From: Actinernus sp. WN-2022
Lineage: Eukaryota > Cnidaria > Anthozoa > Actiniaria > Actinernidae
Reading direction: 5' to 3'
DNA: 64,000 bases
Assembly: GCA_030867875.1 (NCBI GenBank)
Contig: JAOWCC010000577.1
Location: 85,355,740 to 85,419,739 of the forward strand
Shown here: piece after piece, positions 22,471 through 33,935 of the stretch
Numbering within the stretch: the stretch's first letter is position 1
Layout: the number at the start of each line of letters is the position of its first letter
Made by a program: the position numbers and the translations under genes
The notes under the pieces: generated by a model
Database searches by the model: none
Told to the model about the DNA's origin: nothing
Seen by the model: the letters and a program-made list of their open reading frames with translations, nothing else

Positions 22471-22573
22471 AATCTCGTTCCCAGAGCCCGCGCGTTTTTC
22501 GGCCAGCGGTGACCAAACGCTTTGAGGTATCTTGGCGCTGGCCAGAAGATCGCGGGCTCTGGGAACGAGATTG
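22471..22573. repeat. Foldback repeat
   Basis: The ends AATCTCGTTCCCAGAGCC and their complement enclose about 60 bp that also pairs partly. Compact hairpin MITE type. The long minus-strand frame covering it is not a gene. Confidence 0.7.
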
Positions 22574-22676
22574 CAACATATTCCAAAACAAATTGAAAGT
22601 GAGCGGGAGCCGTTTTCAAACCTTTAGAATTTTTTGGGTAAATTACGAAAGAAATTGATAAACTCACAGTTTGAAG

Positions 22677-22952
22677 CACAGGTAGCCCAATCTATGGGTT
22701 TGTGCATGAAAATAGAAGATATGTATGGAGTTTTATAAATCATTTTAGAGGTGGTGAGCCGAGGTGGATGAACTCCCAAAAACAGCCTAAAATGGTTTCA
22801 AGACAAGAAAAAACACAAAGGAAACAACATGGAAGCGAAAAGGTATGTTTATTTATCATTGTCCTCCAGTTTTACGGCAATTTGAAAGGATTTATAAAAC
22901 CCCATACATATCTTCTATTTTCATGCACAAACCCATAGATTGGGCTGCCTGT
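22677..22952. mobile_element. hAT-like MITE, 276 bp
   Basis: Inverted ends longer than 60 bp start CACAGGTAGCCCAATC and pair with the right end. Perfect 8-bp duplications GTTTGAAG lie at 22669-22676 and 22953-22960. An 8-bp duplication fits hAT elements. No transposase. Confidence 0.78.
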
Positions 22953-23094
22953 GTTTGAAGTCGTATGGTAAATTTTGCGCGGGAAATTCGCGCGGCTGCC
23001 CACCAGACTAACCGTAATACTCACGCGCAGACGTTTGACCGCTGTGTGTAGCGATTGATACTCAGGTTACCGCTGACCAAGTTTGAAGGAGGCC

Positions 23095-23203
23095 TGGTCA
23101 AATATGAACAAAATGGCGGCCGAGTTGATGCATCGCACATTTTGGAAGCATTTCTCGTAGAAAAACAAAACACATAGTAACTTGAACGGGATAACATAAC
23201 AAG
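23095..23203 (+). promoter_or_regulatory. NUP37: Probable NUP37 5' UTR exon with YY1-like site and short upstream ORF
   Basis: AAAATGGCGGCCGAG at about 23108 matches a YY1-type core promoter element and also starts a 15-codon upstream ORF ending TAG. A donor AAG|GTCAGT at 23203/23204 could splice to the acceptor before 23621. The transcription start itself cannot be seen. Confidence 0.45.
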
Positions 23204-23630
23204 GTCAGTTAAAAAAGCTTCCTTTGAATAGTATTACTGTTCTATAGTCTCTTTCAAACGAGCAAATGTAAGATCTTGATCATTAACGGGAACTGTTAGT
23301 GTCAGAGCCTGGCTGAGCCTGAGGTACATTTGTGTAGCCTGAAATGATAGTCTTGGCAGCAAAGAAAATAGTCAAAGACAGTCAAAATGGCAAATTTTAT
23401 ATCAATTGTTAAAAGAGATTTGCACTGACATTGTCAAATGCCCCACAAAAGCTGGGGAGTGGGCAGGTTTGGAGTTGATAGATATGCATGTACATTAAGT
23501 GGCCCTGGTTACAGTAGTCACACAATAACACTACATTTGTCTTAAAACTATTTACATGTATACAAACTGTACACATTTATAGAACCATACATTTATCTTA
23601 AATATTTTCATATACTGTAGGTTGGTGCCA

Positions 23631-26600
23631 ATGATGCCTGGTATTCCCCAAAACCAAAACACATCCAGCACATTCTCTATAGAGTGCTTGGAAGTGATCC
23701 ATTCAGTAGAATTCTCTCCTTTTGAGACATCTTCCAATCTCATTGCATATGGAGGTGACAAACGGATAGCCATAGGGGTGTGCCAGTTTGGAGAGGATAC
23801 TAGAGATGGTACAGAATTCCAGTTTGAGCATGTGACTGATTTCTATCATGGAACCAGAGTACAGGGAATTGCCTGGTCTCCTAAGACAGCTGTTACACAT
23901 TTGCCAGCTACGGTTCAGTGAGTGCATGTATATTCATTTGTAAAATCCTGGTTATAGGCTCATCGGTTTGTAAACATAAAATTAGTAGACCACTTCAAAG
24001 TTTCTTCTACATTGTATTTTTTGTTATTATTCTTTGGACTGAAAAACAAGTAGGACCAGTGAGTAGTGGAAAGAGCACATTGAAGTTTAATAGTAAGAAT
24101 GGCAATTAACTTTGGGGTTGTACCTTGCCTAGGAGTGAATATATTGCCATGCAAAGTCTATTTTTTTACAAACATTTGTATGACAAGGGTCACAAGTTTA
24201 CATACATTGTACATGTATCTGGTATGGAAAAAAATAGCTAAAATGCCATATACAGATGTTTGTATTAAAACTGTATGGAATTTGCAACCATGACAATATC
24301 TTTACTCCTATATAAGGTGCATGCAACCACCAAATTTGCCATTCTTGCTAACTTCAATGTGTTTCCACTATAAGGTTATTCATTGTTCAGTGTACATTTG
24401 TAAAACATAATGATAATAGAAAAAAAAAGAGAATCCTTGAGGTAGTCTATTCCTTATGGTTACAAGCACCCCCCCCCCCTACCCCAGACATCAGCCCCTA
24501 CATGTACCTCCCCTACACTCTCCACATGTCATTAAATCAACTAAATGGATCATTGGTGCTATCATAATTGATTATGCTTATACTTGAACACTTGACAGTC
24601 TACTAAAGTGAAAACACATTATAAACACTATAATATATAATATTATAATAAATAAATTCTGTGTACCAATTAAAGTAGTTTCCTATTTTACATTTCAGAT
24701 TGTTTTGTAATCCATTTATAAAATTTATAATCCTCCCAAATTCTTCTCCCTTTAGAATACAATGTAGGTTTTATTAAGTTCAGGATTTATATAACTCATT
24801 TTAATATAATGGTAAGCAGGATTTTGATTGCCTCATGTACAGTTATATGTACATGTAGCAGTTTGAAAAATAAAATACAAAATGTATTTCAACAGGGAAA
24901 GTGAAATTTCACCAGAGTGAACAAACCAATATCAGTTCATATTTTCAACAGTTTACATTTACGTCAAAAGTAGGTTATTGCTTACGTGTATTCTGGATTA
25001 TGACAATGTACAATTGGAAATTTTTAAATATAAACTGGGATAGCATTTTAAGAAATTCATTGAAGCTATGAATCTAAACATACCATATTGTACTGTAGGT
25101 ACATTTATACTTGGATAGATATAATAAGTGTAATTGATAAATAATATCAGTCTCAAAGATTTACATGTAGCTCAATTTTCAGATTCTGTACAATTGGTGG
25201 TGACAAGAAATTACGCCATTTTATAACCAGTGGCAAAAACAACACCTCAGTAACGATATTAGGCGGACACACTGGCTACATTAATGCTTGTGTTTTTGAA
25301 CCAATCACTGGAGAGCAGCTTGCCAGTGTTAGTGGTGAGTACAATAATATTTACCATATTTATCATAAATTTTCCATTTATAAGCTCATATGTAGCTAAC
25401 AGGAACTGCCCTCTATTTTTCCCTTTGAGTGCTCATCTTTGGTATATATTAATTACTGTAATATGACTGGACTCCCTTGGGTCAACATTATAGCTTTGCT
25501 TTGATGTACATGCTGGCTTTAATTTGCATATGCCATCTTGGAAGTAAACTTGTTGTTGTTGAACCCTGGTATATGTACATTGTACATGTAGTTCTCCGAG
25601 TCATTTACTAATCTTAAACAGAATACTAGTAAATACAAAAAGTGAATCAGTTGTCAGTGATATTTAAATACATGTACTATATATTTTCTCTGTCAATTAA
25701 TTGCTCCTGCTCAATTGGCCTGTTGCCTACAGAGTGGGCTACAAAATGTAACTCAACATTGTTATAAATTTGATGATGCATGGACTGAGTGTAGAAGATT
25801 GATGTACATTGTACCTATTCATTTCAGTACTTAATATTGAACCCTTAGATGAGGATGTCTTTCTCTGACCATTTAAAATGTCAATATTTGAGGAACTCTT
25901 AATGATTGGGTTACCTGTGGCAAAGAGGAGAGAGACCCAGATCTCTCCCTTCATAACAGGCAAATACAGGCAAACAAATGATCTCTTTTATGGCAATTGA
26001 TCTTTGGAAAGACCTCCCAACTAACATGAAGGATTTAAGTGCATTCGCCTTTTCAAAACAACTGAAACGTTATATACTGTCAGAGCAACACTCATAATTT
26101 CTATATATCATTATTCTCTCTCTAATTCTCTAAAATTATTTTGTTAACTCTTAAACTCCTTTTTTTTCCTACCTGTTATAAACATGTAACTAAATATGGC
26201 TGGGGACTAACTAGTAAAAAGTGGTAATTCCTTGTAAGCCATAAGGAATGCTTGCATTGTGTTTTGATCGTCATCTCTTTGTTTCTTGTGTGTGTATATA
26301 GATGACCATACATGTCGTCTGTGGGATCTAGAAACATCACAACAGAAAACATGTATACCGCTGGGGTCACCAGGAATGGCTGTCCGCTGGAACCCACATG
26401 AACCAAACAAGGTCAGTGGAACTCCTGGGGGAGGGGAGGGTGGGGACATCTTGGTTGGTTGATGGTATTATAATAACAACAGATTTCTCATTAACTTATG
26501 ATAATTAATAATAACTTTATTTATTTTTGGGTGGCGAGGCTGGTTTTATTAGGCCTCTAGCAAGTACATGTATATAAATTATGCTAATTAATTAGCTGAA

Positions 26601-29600
26601 CACGAAATAAAAATAAACGTTCACAAACTGGAAAGTAACAGTTATATATATGAGTGTTGCTGCCAATATACTGGTAAGTGGAAAAGAAAAACTTAGCACA
26701 CAGTATTTACATTATTTTAGAGCAGATTTCATAGTGGGACAAACTATGGCTGCATGTCTGCAGCCTTACCGTAACCACACAGAGTGTAACGGTACTTACT
26801 GTTAGTACCGTAACTCTGTAATTCGATTGGATCAGAAAGACAAAAACAAAAACTATACTGTAACCATGCCAGTCATTTCCCACTCATATCAAATCTGCTC
26901 TACGTCTACTTGCAATGATAATGGAATAATTCTCCCCAACTGATTACATTACCCTGGTAGGCTGGTACAAATGTAAGCCCTCCCCTAATCCCCTAAACAG
27001 CAATGATGAATAACTACATGTAGATACTGCATGGTTGCCACAGATCAGGGAAAAGTTAGGGAAAAATATTTTTTTTCAAGGTCAGGGAAAAGTCGGAATT
27101 TGCATCTGGTCATGCATGCATGCAGGGAAATTCTACATTTCTCGTCAAAGTCAAGAAAAAGTCAGGAATTTTATTTGTAGGTTGCCACAATGGCCCCTCA
27201 TGCCTCAAAGTGTCTGCGAGGGGAGGCTATGGGTTTTTATAATGACTTTTATTTTGGATGAAGAAATTTATGGTCAATGAAAATTGTTTTCTGGTCAGTG
27301 AAAAGTTAGGGCATTTTTTTTCCTGATAGGTAGCAACCAAAGTAATCTAAAAGTTGAATTTTATAGAACAAAAACAAATTAATCTGGTTTTTGAAGGACT
27401 TCAGAGAATTCAACTTGTTAGTTCCATGAGCATGGCCACTATGTCTTCTGTCATTTGAATCTATAAGCTGAGCAGTTGAAAATAATAAAGTTCAGCTAGT
27501 CCATGTACACATTAAGTGACAAGTCTTGGGGAGATGTCCTGCCCATGGACAAATCCCTTCTTGTGTTTTATACACAAAGGGATGTGTCGCAGGGACAACT
27601 CCCTTGTTGTGTTCATACAAGGAGACTTGTTGCAGGGATGTTGTGATTTTATCAGATGCATTTTGAAACAGAGTTTGTAAGGGCTTGTGGGAAAGTAAAA
27701 TGGTGCTTTGCAATTGGTTTATTTTAATTTTGTACATGTTGCATGAACTGTTTACACAAGGGGACAATCAAATTTTGTCCCAGCGACAAGATATTTCTTC
27801 TACACCATGACAAGATATTTCATCTAAACCAGGAGTCTGTGACACAGTTTTGGATCTGGCAGTCTTTATTGATAATTACAAAAATACTTTACAATAGAAT
27901 ATATAAATTAAATAAAACCTGATTGGTCAGTACAGTCACCTTGTGTTGTGTTTTTCCTGCCTTAGGGCATTACGTGGTGGGCATTACGTGCCTGTCAATA
28001 TTCACAGAAATTGAGTCGTTCACATGAGGGGATTTGTCCCTTTGTTTGTACCAACCTTAATGGTGTTTGTGTGGTGTATTTCAGCTGATGGTAGCTGAAA
28101 AGAATGGCATCATCCGTTTCTATGATCTCATCAGTCAGCAACCAATTATGTCACTCAGCACAGAACGTGTGCCCTTAATAGATGCCGACTGGTGTCAGGC
28201 TGACCCGCTCAAGGTTGGAGCTGTTGCACTGGATGACTGGCACATGTGGGACATGTCCAAATCGAGGTAATAATAATAATTTTAAATGATTATCTTGTTG
28301 GTAGTAATGTTAGGAAAACCTTAAACCTGAGATTAGCCATAAACACCCCAAACCCTGGGTAATTTGGGGTTAGGGTTAGGTATTATAAAATTATGATTGG
28401 TATGAATATAACAAGTCATCACCACATGAATCCTCTAGAAACCCTACTTAAGTAATAATTGCTATGTATTTTGTAGTAGGTCTGATTATTATTATTATTG
28501 TTCTTATAATTGAAACCACTTTTTGTGGTATCCACTAGCTGTGGCTGTATTATTAACGACGTTCAACTGTATATCACCCTTGCAGCAATTTTATTACCTT
28601 GCAACCCAGCGTGAAATGCTGAACTTCATGAGGCTTCTGATTATAAAATAAGTGCATTTGGGCCTCCCGTTTGGGCTTCCTGTGGTCTCAAATGTGGATT
28701 TGGTATATCACCAGCTGTTAACATTTGGAGTCCCTTAGAAAATTTCCAAAAAAATAGTGTTGTTTTAGAGAAGCCATTCCAACCTAAATTTGCATTGAAC
28801 CTTTGGGAGTGCATGCAGCTCTAGATGCTTTAGAGGCGTAACTGCAGAATACCCTGCCACTTCATGAATGTACGGTTAAGGTTTGTCGAAGTAGTTGGGT
28901 ATAAGCTTGGTATGAAAACAATGGAAAATGAATTATTAATAAATACATGTATTCCTGAAGTGGCAGGGTATTCTGCAGTTACTCCGATTTTCAGGGTTAG
29001 GTCTGTAAAAGGGTATGGAAAATCATATATTTTGGCCTTAACTTAAAGGGTCAGGGTTTATAGACCTGTACATGACACCCCTACCCAAAATCTGGGGAGT
29101 GCCTCCTCCTCATAACCACAACAGTATAACTTTAGAGTGGATTTCGTATGAGTGGGACACGACGGCATGCTCGTATCGTTACCGTAACTGTATTGTAACC
29201 GTGTCGTACCAATTAACACTGTAATTGGACTGGATTAGAAAGACAACAACAATAAGGGAAACCATTTCAATGTCACGGCATGTCGTATAGTAACTGTGCT
29301 GTAATTCATTGCCATAACTTGCCCACTGATACGAAATATGCTTTAAGTGCTTACAACTTCGCCACCCAAGCGCTGCATTGTATTTCTCTGTTTTTCAACT
29401 TCACAGTTTACCAGAGACTAGTCACCAGGCCCACCCAGATGGAGTCTGCCATTTCAGGCGAGTTTTATTTGCTGTAATCGAATTCTGTTGTTGTCTTTTT
29501 TCTGGCAGCTGTTTTCAAAACAAAGAAGTCACCTGTAAGTGTCTCATTTTGTTTCTCTCCAGATGGTCTAACAACCACAAGGCTTTGTTTGCCACATCTG

Positions 29601-32150
29601 GTCGTCCAGGAAATCAAGTGCATGTCTATCACATGGGTCATCAAAAGGTAGATAATATCGATTTGTGAACACGTTACAGAGTGAGTGAGCGAGCAACACA
29701 ATTTCCCCCATACCAAACATTAACCAAAGATTCATTGTGATCTCGAGACCAAATTTATAATTATCATAATTAATTGTTATTTCGTATCAAATTTACCGTT
29801 ATCTTAAATAAAGGGCACGCATGCTGTAGACCATATCGCTTGTCCGCCATGTTGGATTGTGTGCGATGAAGAATCTATTGTTAAGTACACCAACATGGCC
29901 ACCATGCCCTTTGTCATTTGAATCTCTGGGGATTAACTGCGACCATCTATATGCTAATTTGAGTGTGTGTTTGACAACTTTCAAGATGGTGGAAAGTAGT
30001 GGTAAATGTGCAGCTAAAGACAATATAAACTCAAGCTCTAACCATTTCCAAAACAAATTCCCAGATAAACAATGAGGTTATAGGGTTCACATGTTAACTA
30101 AAATGGAGAGGATTTTGTATGACATTTCCTGTAACTCGAACTCCTAATCTCCGTTGTAACCAGTACGCTAAACGGCAGTATTGCTCGAAGTGTCAAATTG
30201 TAAATTTTATAACCATGTCATTTAGTGCCCAGTCTAGCGTACAGATAGATAAATAGATAGATAGAAGGGCTAGCACTTGAAATGTCAGCTGCTATTCGCT
30301 TCCCACGGTGATTAGCATATCAGTGTTTATCTTCTCCACCGATACCAACCAACATAGGAACTAGTTACCCATCGTACTTTAGTTCATGATTGGCTCATTG
30401 CATTTTTACTTGCTCCTGATTGACTCATTGTATTTTTACTTGGCCGTGATTGGCTCATTGCATTTTTACTTGCTCCTGATTGACTCATTGTATTTTTACT
30501 TGGGCCTGATTGGCTCATTGCATTTTTACTTGCTCCTGATTGGCTCATTGCATTTTTACTTGTTCCTGATTGGCTCATTGTATTTTTACTTGGCCCTGAT
30601 TGGCTCATTGCATTTTTACTTGCTCCTGATTGGCTCATTGCATTTGTACTTGCTCCTGATTGTCTCATTGCATTTTTACTTGCTCCTGATTGGCTCATTG
30701 CATTTTTACTTGCTCCTGATTGGCTGATTGTGTTTTTTTAGGCTATATATAGCTACTTTGGTTGTGGTTTTATGACACTCAATAGACATAAACTCAAATG
30801 TAACAATAGTCCAATAACCCACTTTGACGATGTTTCACACGCAACTAGAACAATGCACAAAAAATGAACAACAAGAGACTGCTGTGCCACAGACTATTTG
30901 GGGGATCATATCTATTGCTAGCATGATCAGGTTGTCTTTTCCAATTTATCAAACAAGAATACAGCTGTATTTACATTTTAGAGAACTTTACATGAACCTT
31001 CGATCCAGAGTATTAAAAAGCGATTTCTCTTTAGTTACGATTTTTCATCTATAACTTTTGGATGGAAAGAGAGCAATTTCATTTCAACGCCACGGTCATG
31101 TGACCTGATCGTGCTACTATTGTTCTCTGATGCGTGCACAATATCGTCAAAGTGGTCTATTCGTAGTTCTTGACCGCCATTTTGAAAGGTAACCAAGCCT
31201 TTGATGACATCGAAGCTGGAGCTGAGTTAGAGGCTTGTATCTAGTTAGCATGATAATCAAAATCTATCCATATTCATAGAAAGAGGGTTTATATCAGTAC
31301 AGCGTCAACTACATCCTCCATGGCTTGTATCTAGTTAGCATGATAATCAAAATCTATCCATATTCATAGAAAGAGGGTTTATATCAGTACAGCGTCAACT
31401 ACATCCTCCGTGGCTTGTATCTAGTTACCATGATAATCAAAATCTATTCATATTCATAGTAAGAGGGTTAGTATCAGTGCAGGGTCAACTCCATCCTCCA
31501 TGGCTTGTATCTAGTTAGCATGATAATCAAAATATATCCATATTCATAGAAAGAGGGTTTATATCAGTACAGCGTCAACTACATCCTCCATGGCTTGTAT
31601 TTAGTTAGCATGATAATCAAAATCTATCCATATTCATAGAAAGAGGGTTTGTCTCAGTACATTGTCAACTCCATCCTCCATGGCTTGTATCTAGTTACCA
31701 TGATAATCAAAATCTATTCATATTCATAGTAAGAGGGTTAGTATCAGTGCAGGGTCAACTCCATCCTCCATGGCTTGTATCTAGTTAGCATGATAATCAA
31801 AATCTATCCATATTCATAGAAAGAGGGTTTGTATCAGAGCAGGGTCAACTCCATCCTCCATGGCTTGTATTTAGTTAGCATGATAATCAAAATCTATTCA
31901 TATTCATAGTAAGAGGGTTTGTATCAGTGCAGGGTCAACTCCAGCCTCCATGCGAGGCCAAGGCTTGGTTACCTTTCAAGAATTACGGACGATTCACTAC
32001 TCCAATCTAATACTTTACTACTGTTGATTGTTTTAGTTGCCGGTGACATGTGACTTGAAGGTTGGCGGAGGATTATCATGGCATCACAATCTACCTCTAT
32101 GTGCTTCTGGTAGTGATATGAAAGTTCACATGTGGGCTGTGGAACTATAA
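23631..32150 (+). CDS. NUP37: Nucleoporin NUP37, complete, six coding exons
   Basis: Coding exons: 23631-23917, 25183-25334, 26302-26411, 28085-28266, 29563-29647 and 32037-32150. All have GT-AG borders and phases that match, giving 309 residues (human NUP37 is 326). NUP37 is a WD40 beta-propeller in the Y-shaped NUP107-160 complex of the nuclear pore scaffold and kinetochore. Diagnostic stretches are SNLIAYGGDKRIAIG and VQGIAWSPKT (exon 1), GGHTGYINACVF (exon 2), DDHTCRLWDLE and SPGMAVRWNP (exon 3), LMVAEKNGIIRFYDL and WHMWDMSKSR (exon 4), and GGGLSWHHNLPLCASGSDMKVHMW (residue order as in the last exon). The ATG at 23631 is the first in-frame Met after the acceptor at 23620. Introns 3 and 5 carry MITE copies, and intron 5 also carries two tandem-repeat arrays. 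Confidence 0.95.
25990..26097 (+). mobile_element. LINE C-terminal scrap in a NUP37 intron
   Basis: A 36-codon frame reads LWKDLPTNMKDLSAF then FSKQLKRYILS, the terminal W..LP...K...F...LK block of CR1/jockey-like RT proteins. An A/T-rich 3' flank follows. Lies between the second and third NUP37 coding exons. Confidence 0.55.
26718..26902. mobile_element. MITE family copy 2 (NUP37 intron 3)
   Basis: The ends TAGAGCAGATTTCATAGTGG and the complementary right end AAATCTGCTCTA match the family at 20488. Confidence 0.7.
27030..27320. repeat. GTCAGGGAA-rich dispersed repeat
   Basis: Several GTCAGGGAAAAGTC-like motifs occur in this block; a related block lies at 61440-61760. Non-coding. Confidence 0.5.
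28838..28982. repeat. Foldback repeat in NUP37 intron 4
   Basis: The arms GTAACTGCAGAATACCCTG (28838) and its complement (to 28982) are perfect over about 27 bp. Confidence 0.65.
29133..29345. mobile_element. MITE family copy 3 (NUP37 intron 4)
   Basis: Left end TAGAGTGGATTTCGTATGAG, right end complement ending ATACGAAATATGC; the interior resembles the other copies. Confidence 0.65.
30388..30735. repeat. 30-bp minisatellite in NUP37 intron 5
   Basis: About eleven and a half units of 30 bp, each with TGATTGGCTCATTGC and TTTTTACTTGCTCC, with a variant TGACTCATTGTA subtype alternating in the first units. Because 30 is a multiple of three, both strands hold open repeat frames. These are repeat artefacts. 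Confidence 0.88.
31169..31980. mobile_element. Terminal-repeat element carrying 90-bp satellite, copy 2
   Basis: About eight 90-bp units, homologous to the array at 10411-11118, run from about 31245. They are flanked by AAAGGTAACCAAGCCT (31186) and its complement (about 31961-31978). The left end again carries CTTGACCGCCATTTTG. It lies in NUP37 intron 5 and ends about 55 bp before the last coding exon. Confidence 0.8.
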
Positions 32151-32319
32151 TAGACTCAAACTACAGTATAGCCCAAACATGCTAGCTCCATAATATCCTA
32201 ATAGAAGAACCTTTCATGTTACACTTATTTTGTAAACTACACCCATTCATATTGAGGTAATAGAGAAGATATGGTATGAATGGGAAAAATATACAGCATG
32301 TCCGTTTCCTGTCTGTACT

Positions 32320-32466
32320 CTTAACTAACTGTACCGTAACTCTAATTTGATTGGATGAGAAAGACAAAAACAATAGCGAAACCATTTCAGTGTCACGGCA
32401 TGGCGTACAGTAACCATGCCATAAGTCATTGATGTGACCTGCTCACTCATACGATATCCGCTCTCA
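32320..32466. mobile_element. MITE family copy 4, left end missing
   Basis: The right end ACTCATACGATATCCGCTCT and interior AGAAAGACAAAAACAATAG match copies 2 and 3. It lies just after the NUP37 stop. Confidence 0.55.
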
Positions 32467-33780
32467 TAGTAATAATAATAAACGTAATGATGATCGATGA
32501 ACATGACTAGCCTTTCTCCAAAGTCCTTTCTAACTTTTCTATTTCTTTATACCGCTCAAGCATGTTAAGGCATGGTTTATTGAGCAATTCTGTTGAAACA
32601 CTCTAAATTTGCTAACTTTGTCATTTTTAAATAAAATACCATGGAAATCTGTAATTTGGCAGTAATCATCTCTTAATATTTTAAGTAAGGTATTCTGGTG
32701 TTTTGGTCTGGTGCATTTTTAGAGATGCATTTTTAAAGTAACGATTTCTGGCTTATCTGATTACACTTCTGGTTGTTTTTAAAGCTCTGTTTGGAATGGT
32801 TGACATTTTGCCATTGTAGGTGAGACAATTGGAGAAAACTGGTTCGAAGAACAGGTCATGTGACCTGTTTTCTCTATTTTTGCCTTAATAATCTATCAGG
32901 ATCAACCATTCCAAACAGATCTTTAGAAACAACTAGAAGTGTAATCAGATAAGCAAGAAATCGTTACTTTAAAACTGCACTGTGACCGGCCCATTTTGAG
33001 ATGAAATTTTCAGACCACATGGTTGGTGACATAACATTTCACAACAAAATCCGTTCAAACGACTGAGGACATTGAAATTAGTAATAACCACTATTTTTTG
33101 TAGAATTCGGGCAAACATAAGCCACTATTCAATAAAATAGCATTAGCCTCAATTTCATGCTCAAACCATGCCTCAATCCTTGAGCGCTAATGACTTGCAA
33201 CGCACCATAATTTGCCGGTGAATTTTTTGTCCAGTGACGTAGCAGTAGCCTAGCCAATAAAAAACATGGATTAGGACGGAACGTCGTGAAATCCTGTTTA
33301 TAACAATGCCAAGTACTCTCCAACTTCTGCAAGCTTCGATCTTTCTTCGCCTTTCAGCGTTCCTAACCTGTTCTCCACACAGACTGCAAATATAATATTT
33401 AGAGTTAGGCCTCCGTTAGATTATCTGTTGATAATGTTTTCGTAGGTGTAGAACCTGCATCCATTGAAAACTTCATTCATGATCACACGTGAAATCGGCA
33501 AGTGAACATATGAAAACTGTCACCTTCCCCTACACCACACGCGTCAATCAATTTTTGCAACAGAATATTTAATTAGATTCGAATCCTCACAAGTAAAACA
33601 AGTCGACCTCAACATCGCTGGCCTCGCTTCGCTCGAAATAAAGAAAACCTAAAGAGGTATAGTAGGTCAACTTGTGGTAAGTCTAGTTCGACACGTGATG
33701 TTGATGTTGTTGATGACGATGATGACTGATTCTGATGATGAGCCCATTAATGGTCCTGTATAAACCTATAATACGCACTA
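32467..33780. other. Intergenic, with one foldback
   Basis: A foldback with 77-bp arms lies at 32727-32803 and 32902-32979 (TTAAAGTAACGATTTCT paired). A dispersed repeat (CAGAATATTTAATTAGATTC) at about 33560 recurs at 61370. No gene seen. Confidence 0.55.
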
Positions 33781-33842
33781 TAAACCTATGCACCTTTCAT
33801 CACTACGAAGATCTCTCAACAGTGACAGAATTCCCACCCCTT

Positions 33843-33935
33843 CAGTTCGTCTTGAGGTACACTCGTACTTGTCTCTACATCATTTCCATCCCCTCCCCTC
33901 GCAGTTCGTCTTGAGGTACACTCGTAATCATCTCA
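33843..33935. repeat. 59-bp repeat downstream of 7TM copy 1 (two units)
   Basis: Two units begin CAGTTCGTCTTGAGG at 33843 and 33902. The second gene copy has three units, at 49534, 49593 and 49652. Confidence 0.8.

Noticed and set aside
22284..22679. 131-codon minus-strand frame
   Set aside because: It runs through a foldback repeat (22471-22573) and shows no domain.
30384..30727. Long open frames on both strands encoding repeat peptides
   Set aside because: They arise from a 30-bp minisatellite inside a NUP37 intron.
33843..33935. Plus-strand frames over the 59-bp repeats
   Set aside because: Repeat-derived and present downstream of both paralogues in the same way.
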